From Curvibacter sp. (GTDB lineage Bacteria > Pseudomonadota > Gammaproteobacteria > Burkholderiales > Burkholderiaceae_C), in the NCBI GenBank assembly GCA_003500955.1, contig DNQP01000213.1, positions 12,044-29,878 on the forward strand: DNA of 17,835 nucleotides, read 5' to 3'. This document shows positions 7,073-15,033 of this stretch, piece by piece. The notes under the pieces were generated by a model that did no database searches, was not told where the DNA came from, and saw only the letters and a list, made by a program, of their open reading frames with translations. Positions within the stretch are counted from its first letter, which is position 1, and each line of letters opens with the position of its first letter. Position numbers and translations under genes: made by a program.

Positions 7073-7969
7073 TCAGGTCGTGAGCCGGGTCAGCGCCTCA
7101 CGGTATTTGGCCGCGGTCTTGTCGATCACGTCGGCCGGGAGCTGAGGCGCCGGCGGCTTCTTGCCCCAGGGCTGGCCATTGACCATCGCGGTCTCCAGCC
7201 AGTCGCGCAGGAACTGCTTGTCGTAGCTCGGTGGGTTCGCACCCTCTTTGTAGCCCTCGACCGGCCAGTAGCGTGAGGAATCCGGCGTGAGCACCTCGTC
7301 CATGAGCACGAGCCGGCCCTGCTTGTCGAGGCCGAACTCGAACTTGGTGTCGGCGATGATGATGCCCTTCTTCAGGGCAATCTCGCTCGCGGCCTTGTAA
7401 AGGGCGATGGAGATGTCGCGGATCTGCGCGGCCAGCGCCGGGCCGATCATCTCGACCGTCTTCTCAAACGTGATGTTCTCGTCGTGCTCACCCACCTCGG
7501 CCTTGGCGGCGGGGGTGTAGATGGGTTCGGGCAGCTTGCTGGCGTTCTTCAGGCCCGCGGGCAGCTTGACGCCACAGACCGACTGGCTGGCCTGGTACTC
7601 GGCCCAGCCGCTGCCAGCCAGGTAGCCACGCACCACGGCCTCCACGGGGATGGGCTTGAGGCGCTGGACCAGCATGGCGCGGCCACGCACCTGGGCCACT
7701 TCCTGGGGCTGGACCACGCTCTCGGGGTTGTCGCCCGTGAGGTGGTTGGGGCAGATGTGGCCGAGCTGGCCGAACCAGAACAGCGCCATCTGGGTGAGCA
7801 GCTCGCCCTTGCCCGGGATGGGCTCGCCCATGATGACGTCAAAGGCGCTGATGCGGTCCGAGGCCACCATGAGGATGCGCTCCTCACCCACGGCGTAGTT
7901 GTCGCGCACCTTGCCGCGCGCGAGCAGCGGCAGGGAGGTGATGGAGGAGGTGTGCAGGGCGTTCGTCAT
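7073..7969 (-). CDS. purC: Phosphoribosylaminoimidazole-succinocarboxamide synthase (SAICAR synthetase)
   Basis: Joins CAIR and aspartate with ATP to give SAICAR, the step after PurE. The 298-residue protein is the longer form found in many proteobacteria and yeast rather than the shorter E. coli form. Visible motifs are GKVRDNY (residues 19-25), [11 protein letters not shown] (37-47), [11 protein letters not shown] and the DTKFEFG metal/substrate region. I chose ATG 7969 ([10 protein letters not shown]); a TTG at 7987 would add six residues but is a poor initiator. It lies downstream of fba on the same strand, separated by a terminator, so it probably has its own promoter or depends on read-through. 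The purE-purK pair is beyond the oppositely oriented cnoX. Confidence 0.96.
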   Translation of the reverse strand: MTNALHTSSITSLPLLARGKVRDNYAVGEERILMVASDRISAFDVIMGEPIPGKGELLTQMALFWFGQLGHICPNHLTGDNPESVVQPQEVAQVRGRAMLVQRLKPIPVEAVVRGYLAGSGWAEYQASQSVCGVKLPAGLKNASKLPEPIYTPAAKAEVGEHDENITFEKTVEMIGPALAAQIRDISIALYKAASEIALKKGIIIADTKFEFGLDKQGRLVLMDEVLTPDSSRYWPVEGYKEGANPPSYDKQFLRDWLETAMVNGQPWGKKPPAPQLPADVIDKTAAKYREALTRLTT

Positions 7970-7993
7970 GGGCGGCTCTGTAAACAAAAGGCC

Positions 7994-8027
7994 AAAAAGA
8001 AAAAGCCCGGCGCGCTGGACGCCGGGC
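7994..8027 (-). terminator. Rho-independent terminator of fba
   Basis: On the minus strand an 8-bp GC stem (GCCCGGCG/CGCCGGGC; plus-strand arms 8020-8027 and 8005-8012) with a 7-base loop runs into TTTTTCTTTTT (8004-7994). It lies 34 bp beyond the fba stop and 25 bp before the purC ATG. A GATAAT hexamer at 8038-8033, just upstream of the stem, could be a -10 box whose transcript begins inside the hairpin. Confidence 0.88.
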
Positions 8028-8060
8028 CCGTGATTATCGCAAGTTCGCGATCGGGGAGGC

Positions 8061-9125
8061 TCAGTTCACCACCTGGGCCAGCTCGCCCTTGGCGTAGCGC
8101 TGGGCCATGATCTGCAGCGTGGCGCCCTTGACCTTGGCGCCCTGGCCTTCGCAGCCGAACTCCAGGTAGCGCGCCTTGCAGACCAGCTTGGCGGCCTCAC
8201 GCGCGGGCTTGAGCCATTCGCGGGCGTCGAACTTGTCCGGGTTCTCGGCCAGGAACTTGCGCACCGCGCCCGTCATCGCCAGGCGGATGTCGGTGTCGAT
8301 GTTGATCTTGCGCACGCCGTGCTTGATGGCTTCCTGGATTTCCTTGACGGGCACGCCGTAGGTTTCCTTCATCTTGCCGCCGTACTGGTTGATGATGGCC
8401 AGCAGCTCTTGCGGCACGGAAGACGAGCCGTGCATCACCAGGTGGGTGTTGGGGATGCGCTTGTGGATTTCCTTGACGCGGCTGATGGCCAGGATGTCGC
8501 CGGTGGGCGGGCGGCTGAACTTGTAGGCGCCGTGGCTGGTGCCGATGGCGATGGCCAGGGCATCGAGCTGGGTGGCCTTGACGAACTGGGCGGCTTCCTC
8601 GGGGTCGGTCAGCATCTGGCTGTGGTCCAGCTTGCCTTCGGCGCCGATGCCGTCTTCCTCGCCGGCGTCGCCGGTTTCGAGGTTGCCCAGGCAGCCCAGT
8701 TCACCTTCGACGGTCACACCGACCTTGTGCGCCATCTCAACCACGGTGCGGGTGACGTTGACGTTGTAGTCGAAGTCGGCCGGGGTCTTGCCGTCTTCGC
8801 GCAGCGAGCCGTCCATCATGACCGAGCCGAAGCCCAGGCCTATGGCGCCTTCGCAGACCTTGGGCGTGGTGCCGTGGTCCTGGTGCATCACCAGGGGGAT
8901 GTGGGGATAGGCCTCGACCGCGGCCTGGATCAGGTGCTTGATGAAGGGCTCACCCGCGTACTTGCGGGCGCCGGCGCTGGCCTGCAGGATCACGGGCGCG
9001 CCGACCTCGTCGGCGGCGGCCATCACGGCCTGGACCTGCTCCAGGTTGTTGACGTTGAAGGCCGGAATGCCGTAGCCGTTGGCGGCAGCGTGGTCCAGCA
9101 GCTCGCGCATGGAGACGAGTGGCAT
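8061..9125 (-). CDS. fba: Fructose-1,6-bisphosphate aldolase, class II
   Basis: Zn-dependent reversible cleavage of fructose-1,6-bisphosphate to DHAP and glyceraldehyde-3-phosphate, in glycolysis/gluconeogenesis (and the Calvin cycle in autotrophs). The 354-residue protein has the class II N-terminus (AFNVNNLEQ at residues 22-30), the catalytic/metal segment MHQDHG (Asp83, His84), an acidic insert with paired glutamates around residue 140, and the VMHGSSSVP and NIDTDIRLA phosphate-binding/lid stretches. Sequence style and length fit the CbbA-like type common in Burkholderiales. The start is ATG 9125 with an AGGGGAA Shine-Dalgarno. Its leader contains a TAAAAT box and a tandem GTTACCAAC repeat. 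Confidence 0.97.
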   Translation of the reverse strand: MPLVSMRELLDHAAANGYGIPAFNVNNLEQVQAVMAAADEVGAPVILQASAGARKYAGEPFIKHLIQAAVEAYPHIPLVMHQDHGTTPKVCEGAIGLGFGSVMMDGSLREDGKTPADFDYNVNVTRTVVEMAHKVGVTVEGELGCLGNLETGDAGEEDGIGAEGKLDHSQMLTDPEEAAQFVKATQLDALAIAIGTSHGAYKFSRPPTGDILAISRVKEIHKRIPNTHLVMHGSSSVPQELLAIINQYGGKMKETYGVPVKEIQEAIKHGVRKINIDTDIRLAMTGAVRKFLAENPDKFDAREWLKPAREAAKLVCKARYLEFGCEGQGAKVKGATLQIMAQRYAKGELAQVVN

Positions 9126-9143
9126 GAGGATTCCCCTGGGAAA

Positions 9144-9165
9144 GTTGGTAACGGGTTGGTAACCC
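9144..9165 (-). repeat. 11-bp tandem repeat in the fba leader (possible operator)
   Basis: Two adjacent 11-bp units, GTTGGTAACGG (9144-9154) and GTTGGTAACCC (9155-9165) on the plus strand, differ only at their last two bases. Read towards fba they are two copies of GTTACCAAC one helical turn apart. The second unit with preceding bases also forms a short GGGTT-AACCC inverted repeat. They overlap the predicted transcription start, a position typical of a repressor site, but no regulator is identified. Confidence 0.5.
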
Positions 9166-9168
9166 GCG

Positions 9169-9174
9169 ATTTTA
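9169..9174 (-). promoter_or_regulatory. Candidate -10 box (TAAAAT) for fba
   Basis: TAAAAT on the minus strand lies 43 bp upstream of the fba ATG and overlaps the TAA stop codon of the upstream hydrolase gene. The predicted start of transcription, near 9162, falls inside the tandem repeat. No convincing -35 is visible, so an activator or an extended element would be needed. Confidence 0.35.
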
Positions 9175-10092
9175 CTGGGCTCCCAAGGCCAGCGGCCCGC
9201 CAGCGGGCGCTGCGTGGAGAAAATCCGTCACCAGCGTGGCCACCGGCGCCAGGAAGTTCAGCGGCCGCGCCATGGCGCCCAACACCGTGACGTGGCTCAC
9301 GCTATCCAGCACATGGGTCTGGGTCGCGACCCCGGCCTGGCGCAGCCGCTGGTCCAGCGCCAAGGTGTTGCGCTGCGAGTTGACCAGGGCATCGCTGCGC
9401 GCGGCGATCAGCAAGGTACGCGGGGCCTGGGGTCCGGCATGCACCAGGGGCTGCGAATCGGCCGGCGTCGCCGGCCAGTCGAAGGCGCGCTGCACGGCCG
9501 GGATGCCGATGGGCAGGAAATCGTAGGGCCCCGCGATGCCGATCCAGCCCGCCAGGTGTTGCGGCCGCAGACCCACCTGGCCCAGCCAACGCGGGTCCAG
9601 AGCCAGCATGGCGGCGTTGTAGGCGCCCGCGCTGTGCCCCATGAGGTAGATACGCTGCGGGTCCGCGCCCAGCTCGACCGCGTGCTCCCAGGCCCAGCGC
9701 ACGGCAGCGGCCGAATCCTGCAGGAAGGCCGGATAGCGCACCTGCGGGCTCAGGCGGTAATCCGCCACCAGGGCGACCACGCCGCGCGAGGCCAGGGCCT
9801 CGCCGACAAAGCGGTAGCTGGCGCGCTCGCCGCTGCTCCAGCTGCCGCCGTAGAAGAACACCACCAGCGGTCGGGCGCCCGTTGCGGCACCGGGCAGGGG
9901 CAGGTAGATGTCGAGCTGCTGGCGCGGGTCGCTTCCGTAGGCCGCCGAGGGACGGGCGAGGTAGCTGTCCTCGGGGACCAGCTGGTCCAGCAGGGCCGTG
10001 GTGGAGCAGGCGCCCAGCAGCAGCGGCAGCGTCAGGAGCGCCAGTGCGCACAGGCGCCGCCGCAGGGCGAGGGGGGTAGACAGGTCGTACAT
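9172..10092 (-). CDS. Alpha/beta-hydrolase-fold lipoprotein (esterase-like)
   Basis: A 306-residue protein with a lipoprotein signal: arginine-rich N-region, hydrophobic core, and lipobox LLGAC (residues 25-29, lipidated Cys29). The residue after Cys is Ser, which favours outer-membrane sorting in Gram-negatives. The hydrolase domain (about 55-295) shows an oxyanion-hole motif YGGSW (81-85, where the family usually has HGGxW), the nucleophile elbow GHSAG (152-156, Ser154), an acid candidate Asp234 and His267 in SVSHV. It resembles the carboxylesterase/BD-FAE-like (COG0657) group; the substrate is unknown. It lies 66 bp after pyk and 46 bp before fba, and is likely cotranscribed with pyk because no T-tailed terminator is seen between them. 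The function of an exported esterase between two glycolytic genes is unclear. Confidence 0.85.
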   Translation of the reverse strand: MYDLSTPLALRRRLCALALLTLPLLLGACSTTALLDQLVPEDSYLARPSAAYGSDPRQQLDIYLPLPGAATGARPLVVFFYGGSWSSGERASYRFVGEALASRGVVALVADYRLSPQVRYPAFLQDSAAAVRWAWEHAVELGADPQRIYLMGHSAGAYNAAMLALDPRWLGQVGLRPQHLAGWIGIAGPYDFLPIGIPAVQRAFDWPATPADSQPLVHAGPQAPRTLLIAARSDALVNSQRNTLALDQRLRQAGVATQTHVLDSVSHVTVLGAMARPLNFLAPVATLVTDFLHAAPAGGPLALGAQ

Positions 10093-10158
10093 GCCGAGAG
10101 TACGCAGCCGGTGCGCCGCTGGATTCAGGCGGCCGGGCCCCGGGCGCCGCGGCCAGCC

Positions 10159-11592
10159 TCAGGCCACGCGGCAGATCTTGAGCATGTTCGTGCCGCCCGG
10201 CGCGCCCATGGGCTCGCCGCAGGTGATGACATAGATGTCCCCACTCTTCACGATGCCGCGGTCCTTGAGGTGCTTCTCGGCCTGTTCCAGGGCCGTGTCG
10301 CGGTCGGCGCTGGTGTCCATGAGCAGGGGGCTGACGTTGCGGTACAGGGTCATCTTGCGCTGGGTGGACACCTTGGGCGTGAGCGCGTAGATCGGGATAT
10401 GGATGCGGTGGCGGCTCATCCAGAGCGCAGTGGAACCGGAATCGGTCAGCGCCACGATGGCCTTGGCGCCCAGGTGGTAGGCCGTGAACAGCGCGCCCAT
10501 GGCGATGGACTGGTCGATGCGCTCGAAGGTCTTGCCTGAGAAATCGGCATCGAGCTTGACCTCTTCCGCCGACTCGGCCGCCAGACAGATGCTGGCCATC
10601 TCGACCACGGTCTCGAGCGGGAACTTGCCGGCCGCGGTTTCGGCCGAGGTCATCACCGCGTCCGAACCGTCGAGCACCGCGTTGGCCACGTCGCTGACCT
10701 CGGCGCGCGTGGGCATGGGGTTGTTGATCATGGACTCCATCATGTGGGTGGCCGTGATCACGGTCTTGTCCATCTCGTGTGCCATCTTGATCATGCGCTT
10801 CTGCAGCGCGGGCACGGCCGCATTGCCCACCTCGATGGCCAGATCGCCGCGCGCCACCATGATGCTGTCGCTGGCGCGCAGGATTTCCTCCAGCTTGGGG
10901 ATGGCCTCGGCGCGCTCGATCTTGGCGATCAGGTGCGGCTTGTGGTTGTACTCGGCCGCCGCCACATTGCAGAGCTGACGCGCCATCTCCATGTCGGTGG
11001 CGTTCTGCGGAAAGCTCACGGCCACGTAGTCGGCCTGGAAACTCATGGCGGTCTTGATGTCCTCCATGTCCTTGGCCGTCAGCGCCGGCGCGGTCAGGCC
11101 GCCGCCCTTCTTGTTGATGCCCTTGTTGTTGGACAGCTCGCCGCCCTGGACCACCTTGCAGTGCACGGCCTGACCCTTGACAGCCTCGACCTCCATGATG
11201 ATGAGGCCATCGGCCAGCAAAAGCACATCGCCGACCTTCACGTCCTGCGGCAGCTCCTTGTAGTCCAGGCCCACGGCGTTGGCATCGCCCAGTTCGGTGC
11301 GCGTCGCGTCGAGCACGAACTTCTGCCCGTTCTTGAGCTGCACCTTGTTGTCGGTGAATTTGCCGACGCGGATCTTGGGACCCTGCAGGTCCGCCATGAT
11401 GGCCACCTCGCGCCCGGCGCGAGCGGCGGCCTCGCGCACCAGGCGCGCGCGGTCGATGTGGTCCTGGGCCTTGCCGTGGCTGAAGTTCAGCCGCACCACA
11501 TTGACCCCTGAGCGGATCATCTGCTCGAGCAAGGCCGGATCACTCGAAGCGGGGCCCAGGGTCACAACTATCTTGGTCGCACGACGCGTCAT
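10159..11592 (-). CDS. pyk: Pyruvate kinase
   Basis: Transfers phosphate from PEP to ADP in the last step of glycolysis. The 477-residue protein shows the N-terminal strand TKIVVTLGPAS, the RLNFSH substrate segment (34-39), the MVARGDLAIEVG catalytic stretch, THMMESM followed by NPMPTRAEVSDVANAVLDG, and a C-terminal allosteric domain ending in KICRVA. I chose ATG 11592 because it follows AAGGAG with 8-bp spacing and gives the conserved N-terminus; the frame is open for 22 more codons upstream. The leader holds an 8-bp inverted repeat whose proximal arm overlaps the Shine-Dalgarno sequence. pgk lies upstream on the same strand, with a terminator between. Confidence 0.97.
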   Translation of the reverse strand: MTRRATKIVVTLGPASSDPALLEQMIRSGVNVVRLNFSHGKAQDHIDRARLVREAAARAGREVAIMADLQGPKIRVGKFTDNKVQLKNGQKFVLDATRTELGDANAVGLDYKELPQDVKVGDVLLLADGLIIMEVEAVKGQAVHCKVVQGGELSNNKGINKKGGGLTAPALTAKDMEDIKTAMSFQADYVAVSFPQNATDMEMARQLCNVAAAEYNHKPHLIAKIERAEAIPKLEEILRASDSIMVARGDLAIEVGNAAVPALQKRMIKMAHEMDKTVITATHMMESMINNPMPTRAEVSDVANAVLDGSDAVMTSAETAAGKFPLETVVEMASICLAAESAEEVKLDADFSGKTFERIDQSIAMGALFTAYHLGAKAIVALTDSGSTALWMSRHRIHIPIYALTPKVSTQRKMTLYRNVSPLLMDTSADRDTALEQAEKHLKDRGIVKSGDIYVITCGEPMGAPGGTNMLKICRVA

Positions 11593-11603
11593 GGTTTCGT
11601 CTC

Positions 11604-11645
11604 CTTGTAACTTAGTTTCGATTCTGGCATGAAAATGGTTACAAG
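11604..11645 (-). repeat. Inverted repeat in the pyk leader overlapping the Shine-Dalgarno
   Basis: Perfect 8-bp arms, CTTGTAAC (11604-11611) and GTTACAAG (11638-11645), separated by 26 bases. The arm nearest pyk shares three bases with the AAGGAG Shine-Dalgarno (11606-11601). It could be a protein-binding site or an RNA hairpin that partly hides the ribosome site, if transcription starts upstream of 11645. The sequence of the arms resembles the fba leader repeat. Confidence 0.45.
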
Positions 11646-11659
11646 CGAGCGACAACATG

Positions 11660-11682
11660 AAAACGGCCCCGGAGGGGCCGTT
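11660..11682 (-). terminator. Rho-independent terminator of pgk
   Basis: On the minus strand a 9-bp stem (AACGGCCCC with GGGGCCGTT; plus-strand arms 11674-11682 and 11662-11670) with a 3-base loop ends in TTTT (11663-11660). The U-tract is short, so termination may be partial. It lies 24 bp after the pgk stop and 67 bp before the pyk ATG. Confidence 0.75.
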
Positions 11683-11706
11683 GTTGCAGTGGGACGCGGG
11701 AGCGGC

Positions 11707-12897
11707 TCAGGCCGCACGCTGGGCCAGGATCTCGAAGGCTGGCAGGGTCTTGCCCTCCAGCACCTCCAGAAAGGCGCCGCCGCCGGTGGAGATGTAGCCC
11801 ACTTGGTCCGTGATGTTGAACTTGGCGATCGCCGCCAAGGTGTCGCCACCGCCAGCAATGGAGAACGCGTCCGAGTGGGCGATCGCCGCTGCCAGCATCT
11901 TGGTGCCGCCGGCGAACTGGTCGTACTCGAACACGCCCACCGGCCCGTTCCAGACGATGGTGCCGGCGTGGGCCACGATGTCGGCCAGCTTGGCCGCGCT
12001 CTTGGGGCCGATGTCGAGGATGCGGTCGTGCGGACCGACCTGGTCCGCGGTCACGAGGTTGGCGCGGGCCAGCGAGGACAGCTCGTCGGCGACCACCACG
12101 TCCACCGGCAGCGGCACTTCGGCGCCGCGCTCCTTCATCATGTCCATGACCTGCTGCGCCTCGCGCACCATCTCCGGCTCGGCCAGGGAGTCCCCGATGC
12201 GCTTGCCCGCGGCCAGCAGGAAGGTGTTGGCGATGCCGCCACCGACGATGAGCTGGTCCACGCGCGAGGCCAGGGTCTTGAGGATGGAGAGCTTGGTCGA
12301 GACCTTGGAGCCCCCGACGATGGCCACCAACGGGCGCTTGGGGTTCTGCAGCGCTTTGGAGATGGCGTCCATCTCTGCGGCCAGCAGCGGGCCGGCGCAG
12401 GCCACCTTGGCGTACTGGGCGATGCCGTAGGTGGAGGCCTCGGCACGGTGTGCGGTGCCGAAGGCGTCGTGCACGAAGATGTCGCAGAGCGCGGCCATCT
12501 TCCTGCTGAGTTCTTCGCTGTTCTTCTTCTCGCCTTTGTTCAGGCGCACGTTCTCGAGCATCACGAGCTGGCCCGGCGCGACCTGCACGCCCTCGGTCCA
12601 GTTGGCGACCAGCGGCACCTCACGACCCAGCAGCTCCGCCATGCGCTTGGCCACCGGTGCCAGGCTGTCCTCGGGCCTGAACTCGCCCTCGGTCGGACGG
12701 CCCAGGTGCGAGGTGACCATGACCGCGGCACCGGCGTCGAGGGCCATGCGGATGCAAGGCAGCGAAGCGCGGATACGGGTGTCTTCGGTGATGGCGCCCT
12801 GGTCGTCCTGCGGGACGTTGAGGTCAGCGCGGATGAAGACACGCTGGTTCTTGGCCTGGCCCTGCTCGCACAGGGTCTGGAAACGGATGAAGTTCAT
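11707..12897 (-). CDS. pgk: Phosphoglycerate kinase
   Basis: Reversible phosphate transfer between 1,3-bisphosphoglycerate and ADP, in the cytoplasm. The 396-residue protein has the RADLNVP signature (residues 23-29), TSHLGRP (62-68) and GGSKVSTK (195-202), then [13 protein letters not shown] and [13 protein letters not shown] in the nucleotide-binding C-terminal lobe. I chose ATG 12897 (MNFIRFQTL), the conserved family N-terminus; an in-frame ATG at 12954 would add 19 unconserved residues. No clear Shine-Dalgarno precedes it. The leader has a TAAAAT box and 8-bp direct repeats. In many Burkholderiales gap or tkt lies upstream of pgk (recalled); here azlD does. Confidence 0.97.
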   Translation of the reverse strand: MNFIRFQTLCEQGQAKNQRVFIRADLNVPQDDQGAITEDTRIRASLPCIRMALDAGAAVMVTSHLGRPTEGEFRPEDSLAPVAKRMAELLGREVPLVANWTEGVQVAPGQLVMLENVRLNKGEKKNSEELSRKMAALCDIFVHDAFGTAHRAEASTYGIAQYAKVACAGPLLAAEMDAISKALQNPKRPLVAIVGGSKVSTKLSILKTLASRVDQLIVGGGIANTFLLAAGKRIGDSLAEPEMVREAQQVMDMMKERGAEVPLPVDVVVADELSSLARANLVTADQVGPHDRILDIGPKSAAKLADIVAHAGTIVWNGPVGVFEYDQFAGGTKMLAAAIAHSDAFSIAGGGDTLAAIAKFNITDQVGYISTGGGAFLEVLEGKTLPAFEILAQRAA

Positions 12898-12929
12898 GAT
12901 GGGACTGGAAGTTGGAGAACCGGAACATC

Positions 12930-12959
12930 CATCAGGCAAGCCGGGCGGATGCATCAGGC
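12930..12959 (-). repeat. Direct repeat CATCAGGC x2 in the pgk leader
   Basis: CATCAGGC occurs at 12930-12937 and 12952-12959, 22 bp apart, equal to two turns of the helix on the same face. On the pgk strand this reads GCCTGATG twice. One copy overlaps the transcription start predicted from the TAAAAT box. An 8-bp repeat in a GC-rich genome could be chance. Confidence 0.3.
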
Positions 12960-12963
12960 CCCG

Positions 12964-12969
12964 ATTTTA
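12964..12969 (-). promoter_or_regulatory. Candidate -10 box (TAAAAT) for pgk
   Basis: TAAAAT on the minus strand matches the -10 consensus at five of six positions and sits in the 91-bp gap between the azlD stop and the pgk ATG, predicting a leader of about 60 nt. A matching -35 hexamer is not evident. Confidence 0.4.
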
Positions 12970-12988
12970 GGTGAGGGCCGGTACCGCC

Positions 12989-13336
12989 CTACCAGCCCAG
13001 CCCCAGCCGCAGCGGCAGGTAGACCGCCATCCCGACCACGATGGTGCCCAGCATGGCCCAGCTGCTGCTGCGCTGCCAGAAGTACCAGGCCGCGCCGGCC
13101 GCGACGGCAAAGAGACGCGCATCCTGCCAGGTCTGCAGCAACTGGCCCTGGCTCATCACGATCTCGGGCACGATCACCGCGGCCAGCGCGGCGATGGGCG
13201 CGTACTGCAGGCCACGCTGGGCCCAATGCGGCAGGCTCCAGGGCTGGCTGGAGATGAAGAAGAAAGACCGCGTGATCACAGTCACCGCGGCCAGGCCCAC
13301 GATGACGCCCAGGGTCCAGAGGTCGGTGTCATTCAT
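12989..13336 (-). CDS. azlD: AzlD-family small subunit of a branched-chain amino acid exporter
   Basis: A 115-residue, four-helix membrane protein of the AzlD family, recognised by the conserved TRSFFF segment near residue 22 and by its pairing with AzlC. Together the two form a two-component exporter; the characterised relative BrnFE of Corynebacterium exports Ile, Leu, Val and Met (established knowledge). The start at ATG 13336 overlaps the azlC stop by ATGA (13336-13333), so translation is coupled. It is the last gene of the def-fmt-azlC-azlD run; no clear terminator follows, and a candidate pgk -10 box lies 20 bp downstream of its stop. Confidence 0.92.
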   Translation of the reverse strand: MNDTDLWTLGVIVGLAAVTVITRSFFFISSQPWSLPHWAQRGLQYAPIAALAAVIVPEIVMSQGQLLQTWQDARLFAVAAGAAWYFWQRSSSWAMLGTIVVGMAVYLPLRLGLGW

Positions 13337-14067
13337 CGCGCGGCCTCCTTTTGGAAGGGCGGCGTCTTCTCGAGCAGCAGGCACAAAGCCACGGCGGCGG
13401 CGATCGCGACCACGATGTTGAGCTTGAAGGGCAGGGCGAACACCGCCACGGCGGCCGCCCCGGCCACGCCGGCGGAGACGATGCGCAGCTGGCTGCTGGC
13501 CAGCGAGCAGGCCACGCCCAGCAGGGCCAGGATGCCCGCGAAGCCCAGGCCCCAATGCATGGGCACCGAGTGGGCCAGCAGGATGCCCAGCAGGCTGGCC
13601 ACCTGCCAGCTGGTCCAGTTCACGGTACAGCCGCCCATCAGATAGGCGAGCTGGGACTGGCGCTCCTGCTCCGTCTGCGGCGGTTGATGGAAGCGCTTGG
13701 TGAACATCACGTAGCTGATGTCGGCCGTGACGTAACCCGCCAGCAGGCGCCAGCGCCGCGGCAGGTGCATGAGGTAGGGCCGCATGTGCGCGCTGAAGAC
13801 CACGAAGCGCAGGTTCACACAAAAGCCGGTGGCCCAGATCACGAGCACCGGCGCGCCGGCTGCGATCAGTGGAATGGCCGCAAGCTGCGAACTGCCGGCG
13901 TAGACCAACAGCGTCATGGCCAAGGCCTCGACCAGGCTCATGCCCGACTTGATCATGGCCACGCCGGTCATCATGCCCCAGGCCGCCAGGCCCGGCGCCA
14001 CCGAGCTCATGTCCTGCATGCCCCGGCTGAATTCCGGGTGTTTGAGCACCTGGCGCAAAGTGCCCAT
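13333..14067 (-). CDS. azlC: AzlC-family large subunit of a branched-chain amino acid exporter
   Basis: A 244-residue membrane protein with several hydrophobic helices and the AzlC hallmarks: a YAGSSQLAAIPL segment around residues 56-67 and FCVNLRFVVFSAHMRPYL about residues 82-99. It forms the main channel of the AzlCD exporter. The start at ATG 14067 lies 3 bp after the fmt stop, and its stop overlaps azlD, so it belongs to the def-fmt-azlCD operon. The substrate is likely branched-chain amino acids or methionine by homology; not provable here. Confidence 0.92.
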   Translation of the reverse strand: MGTLRQVLKHPEFSRGMQDMSSVAPGLAAWGMMTGVAMIKSGMSLVEALAMTLLVYAGSSQLAAIPLIAAGAPVLVIWATGFCVNLRFVVFSAHMRPYLMHLPRRWRLLAGYVTADISYVMFTKRFHQPPQTEQERQSQLAYLMGGCTVNWTSWQVASLLGILLAHSVPMHWGLGFAGILALLGVACSLASSQLRIVSAGVAGAAAVAVFALPFKLNIVVAIAAAVALCLLLEKTPPFQKEAAR

Positions 14068-14070
14068 CGC

Positions 14071-15033
14071 TCAGGCCCCGAACACAGTGCCCACAGGCAA
14101 GGCCTGGCCGCGCAGGAAGTCGGCCGCGGACAGGCGCTTGCCGCCGGCACGCTGCAGCTCCGTCAGGCAAACAACCCCTAGCCCGCATTGCACGCGTATG
14201 CCATCGGCCTGGGCCGCCAGCACTGTGCCGGGCTTTGGGCCGCTGCCCCGCGTGGCCCCGTCAAGCTGCGCCTGCCAGAGCTTCAGCGCTTCGCCCTGCC
14301 ACAGCGTGGCCGCGCCCGGGTTGGGGTTGAAGGCGCGGATGCGGCGTGCGATCGTCTGCGCCGGCTGCGTCCAGTCGAGTTGCGCCTCGGCCTTCTCGAT
14401 CTTGTGCGCATACGTGACGCCCTCGGCGGGCTGCGCTGTGCGCGTGAGCCCGCCGCAGGCGGCGATTTCCAGCGCCTCGACGATGAGCCGTCCGCCGAGC
14501 ACGGCCAGCTTGTCGTGCAGGGTGCCGGTGGTGTCGTTGGGTCCGATGGGCAGGCGCTCGACGAGCAGCATGTCGCCCGTGTCCAGGCCCGCGTCCATCT
14601 GCATGATGGTCACGCCGGTCTCGGCGTCACCCGCCTCGATGGCGCGATGGATGGGCGCCGCGCCGCGCCAGCGCGGCAAGAGCGAGGCGTGGATGTTGAG
14701 GCAACCGAGACGCGGCAGATCCAGCACCCAGGGCGGCAGGATCAGGCCGTAGGCGGCCACGACGATCACATCGGGTTGCGCTGCCTGCAGCGCCGCGCGC
14801 GCGGCGGCAGCTTCTTCTGGGTACTTGCCGTCCAGGCGCAGGCTAGGCGGCTGCGCCACGGCCATCCCGTGGGCCTGCGCAAACTGCTTGACGGGCGAAG
14901 CCTGCAGCTTCATGCCACGACCGGCGGGCCGGTCGGGCTGGGTCAGGACCAGGGGAACGGTGAAACCGGCGGCATGCAGCCTCTCCAGCGCCACCCGGGC
15001 GAACTCGGGCGTGCCGGCGAAGACGACTCTCAA
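14071..15033 (-). CDS. fmt: Methionyl-tRNA formyltransferase, TTG start
   Basis: Formylates initiator Met-tRNA using 10-formyl-THF. The 320-residue protein has an N-terminal formyltransferase domain with catalytic Asn113, His115 ([12 protein letters not shown]) and Asp151 (DAGLDTGDM), and a C-terminal OB-like tRNA-binding domain (about 210-320). The family N-terminus [11 protein letters not shown] aligns exactly with a TTG codon at 15033-15031; no ATG or GTG can give this N-terminus. The TTG overlaps the def stop as TTGA (15033-15030), so initiation probably relies on ribosomes finishing def. azlC follows 3 bp after its stop. Confidence 0.96.
   Translation of the reverse strand: MRVVFAGTPEFARVALERLHAAGFTVPLVLTQPDRPAGRGMKLQASPVKQFAQAHGMAVAQPPSLRLDGKYPEEAAAARAALQAAQPDVIVVAAYGLILPPWVLDLPRLGCLNIHASLLPRWRGAAPIHRAIEAGDAETGVTIMQMDAGLDTGDMLLVERLPIGPNDTTGTLHDKLAVLGGRLIVEALEIAACGGLTRTAQPAEGVTYAHKIEKAEAQLDWTQPAQTIARRIRAFNPNPGAATLWQGEALKLWQAQLDGATRGSGPKPGTVLAAQADGIRVQCGLGVVCLTELQRAGGKRLSAADFLRGQALPVGTVFGA

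Noticed and set aside
7970..7987. TTG start for purC, six codons upstream
   Set aside because: The ATG at 7969 gives a normal PurC N-terminus and nothing supports the rarer codon.
10093..10158. GC-rich self-complementary stretch between pyk and the hydrolase gene as a terminator
   Set aside because: It can fold but has no T-run on either strand, so it is not a standard intrinsic terminator; at most a stabilising or Rho-linked structure.
8319..10539. Long plus-strand open frames (8319-9290 and 9214-10539)
   Set aside because: Antisense to fba, the lipoprotein hydrolase and pyk; no domain or plausible start region.
12971..12988. CGGTACCG palindrome after azlD as a terminator
   Set aside because: The stem is short and interrupted, and no T-run follows.
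11629..13257. A 542-codon open frame on the plus strand
   Set aside because: Antisense to pgk and azlD, with a low-complexity His/Gly/Gln-rich translation; a shadow frame.
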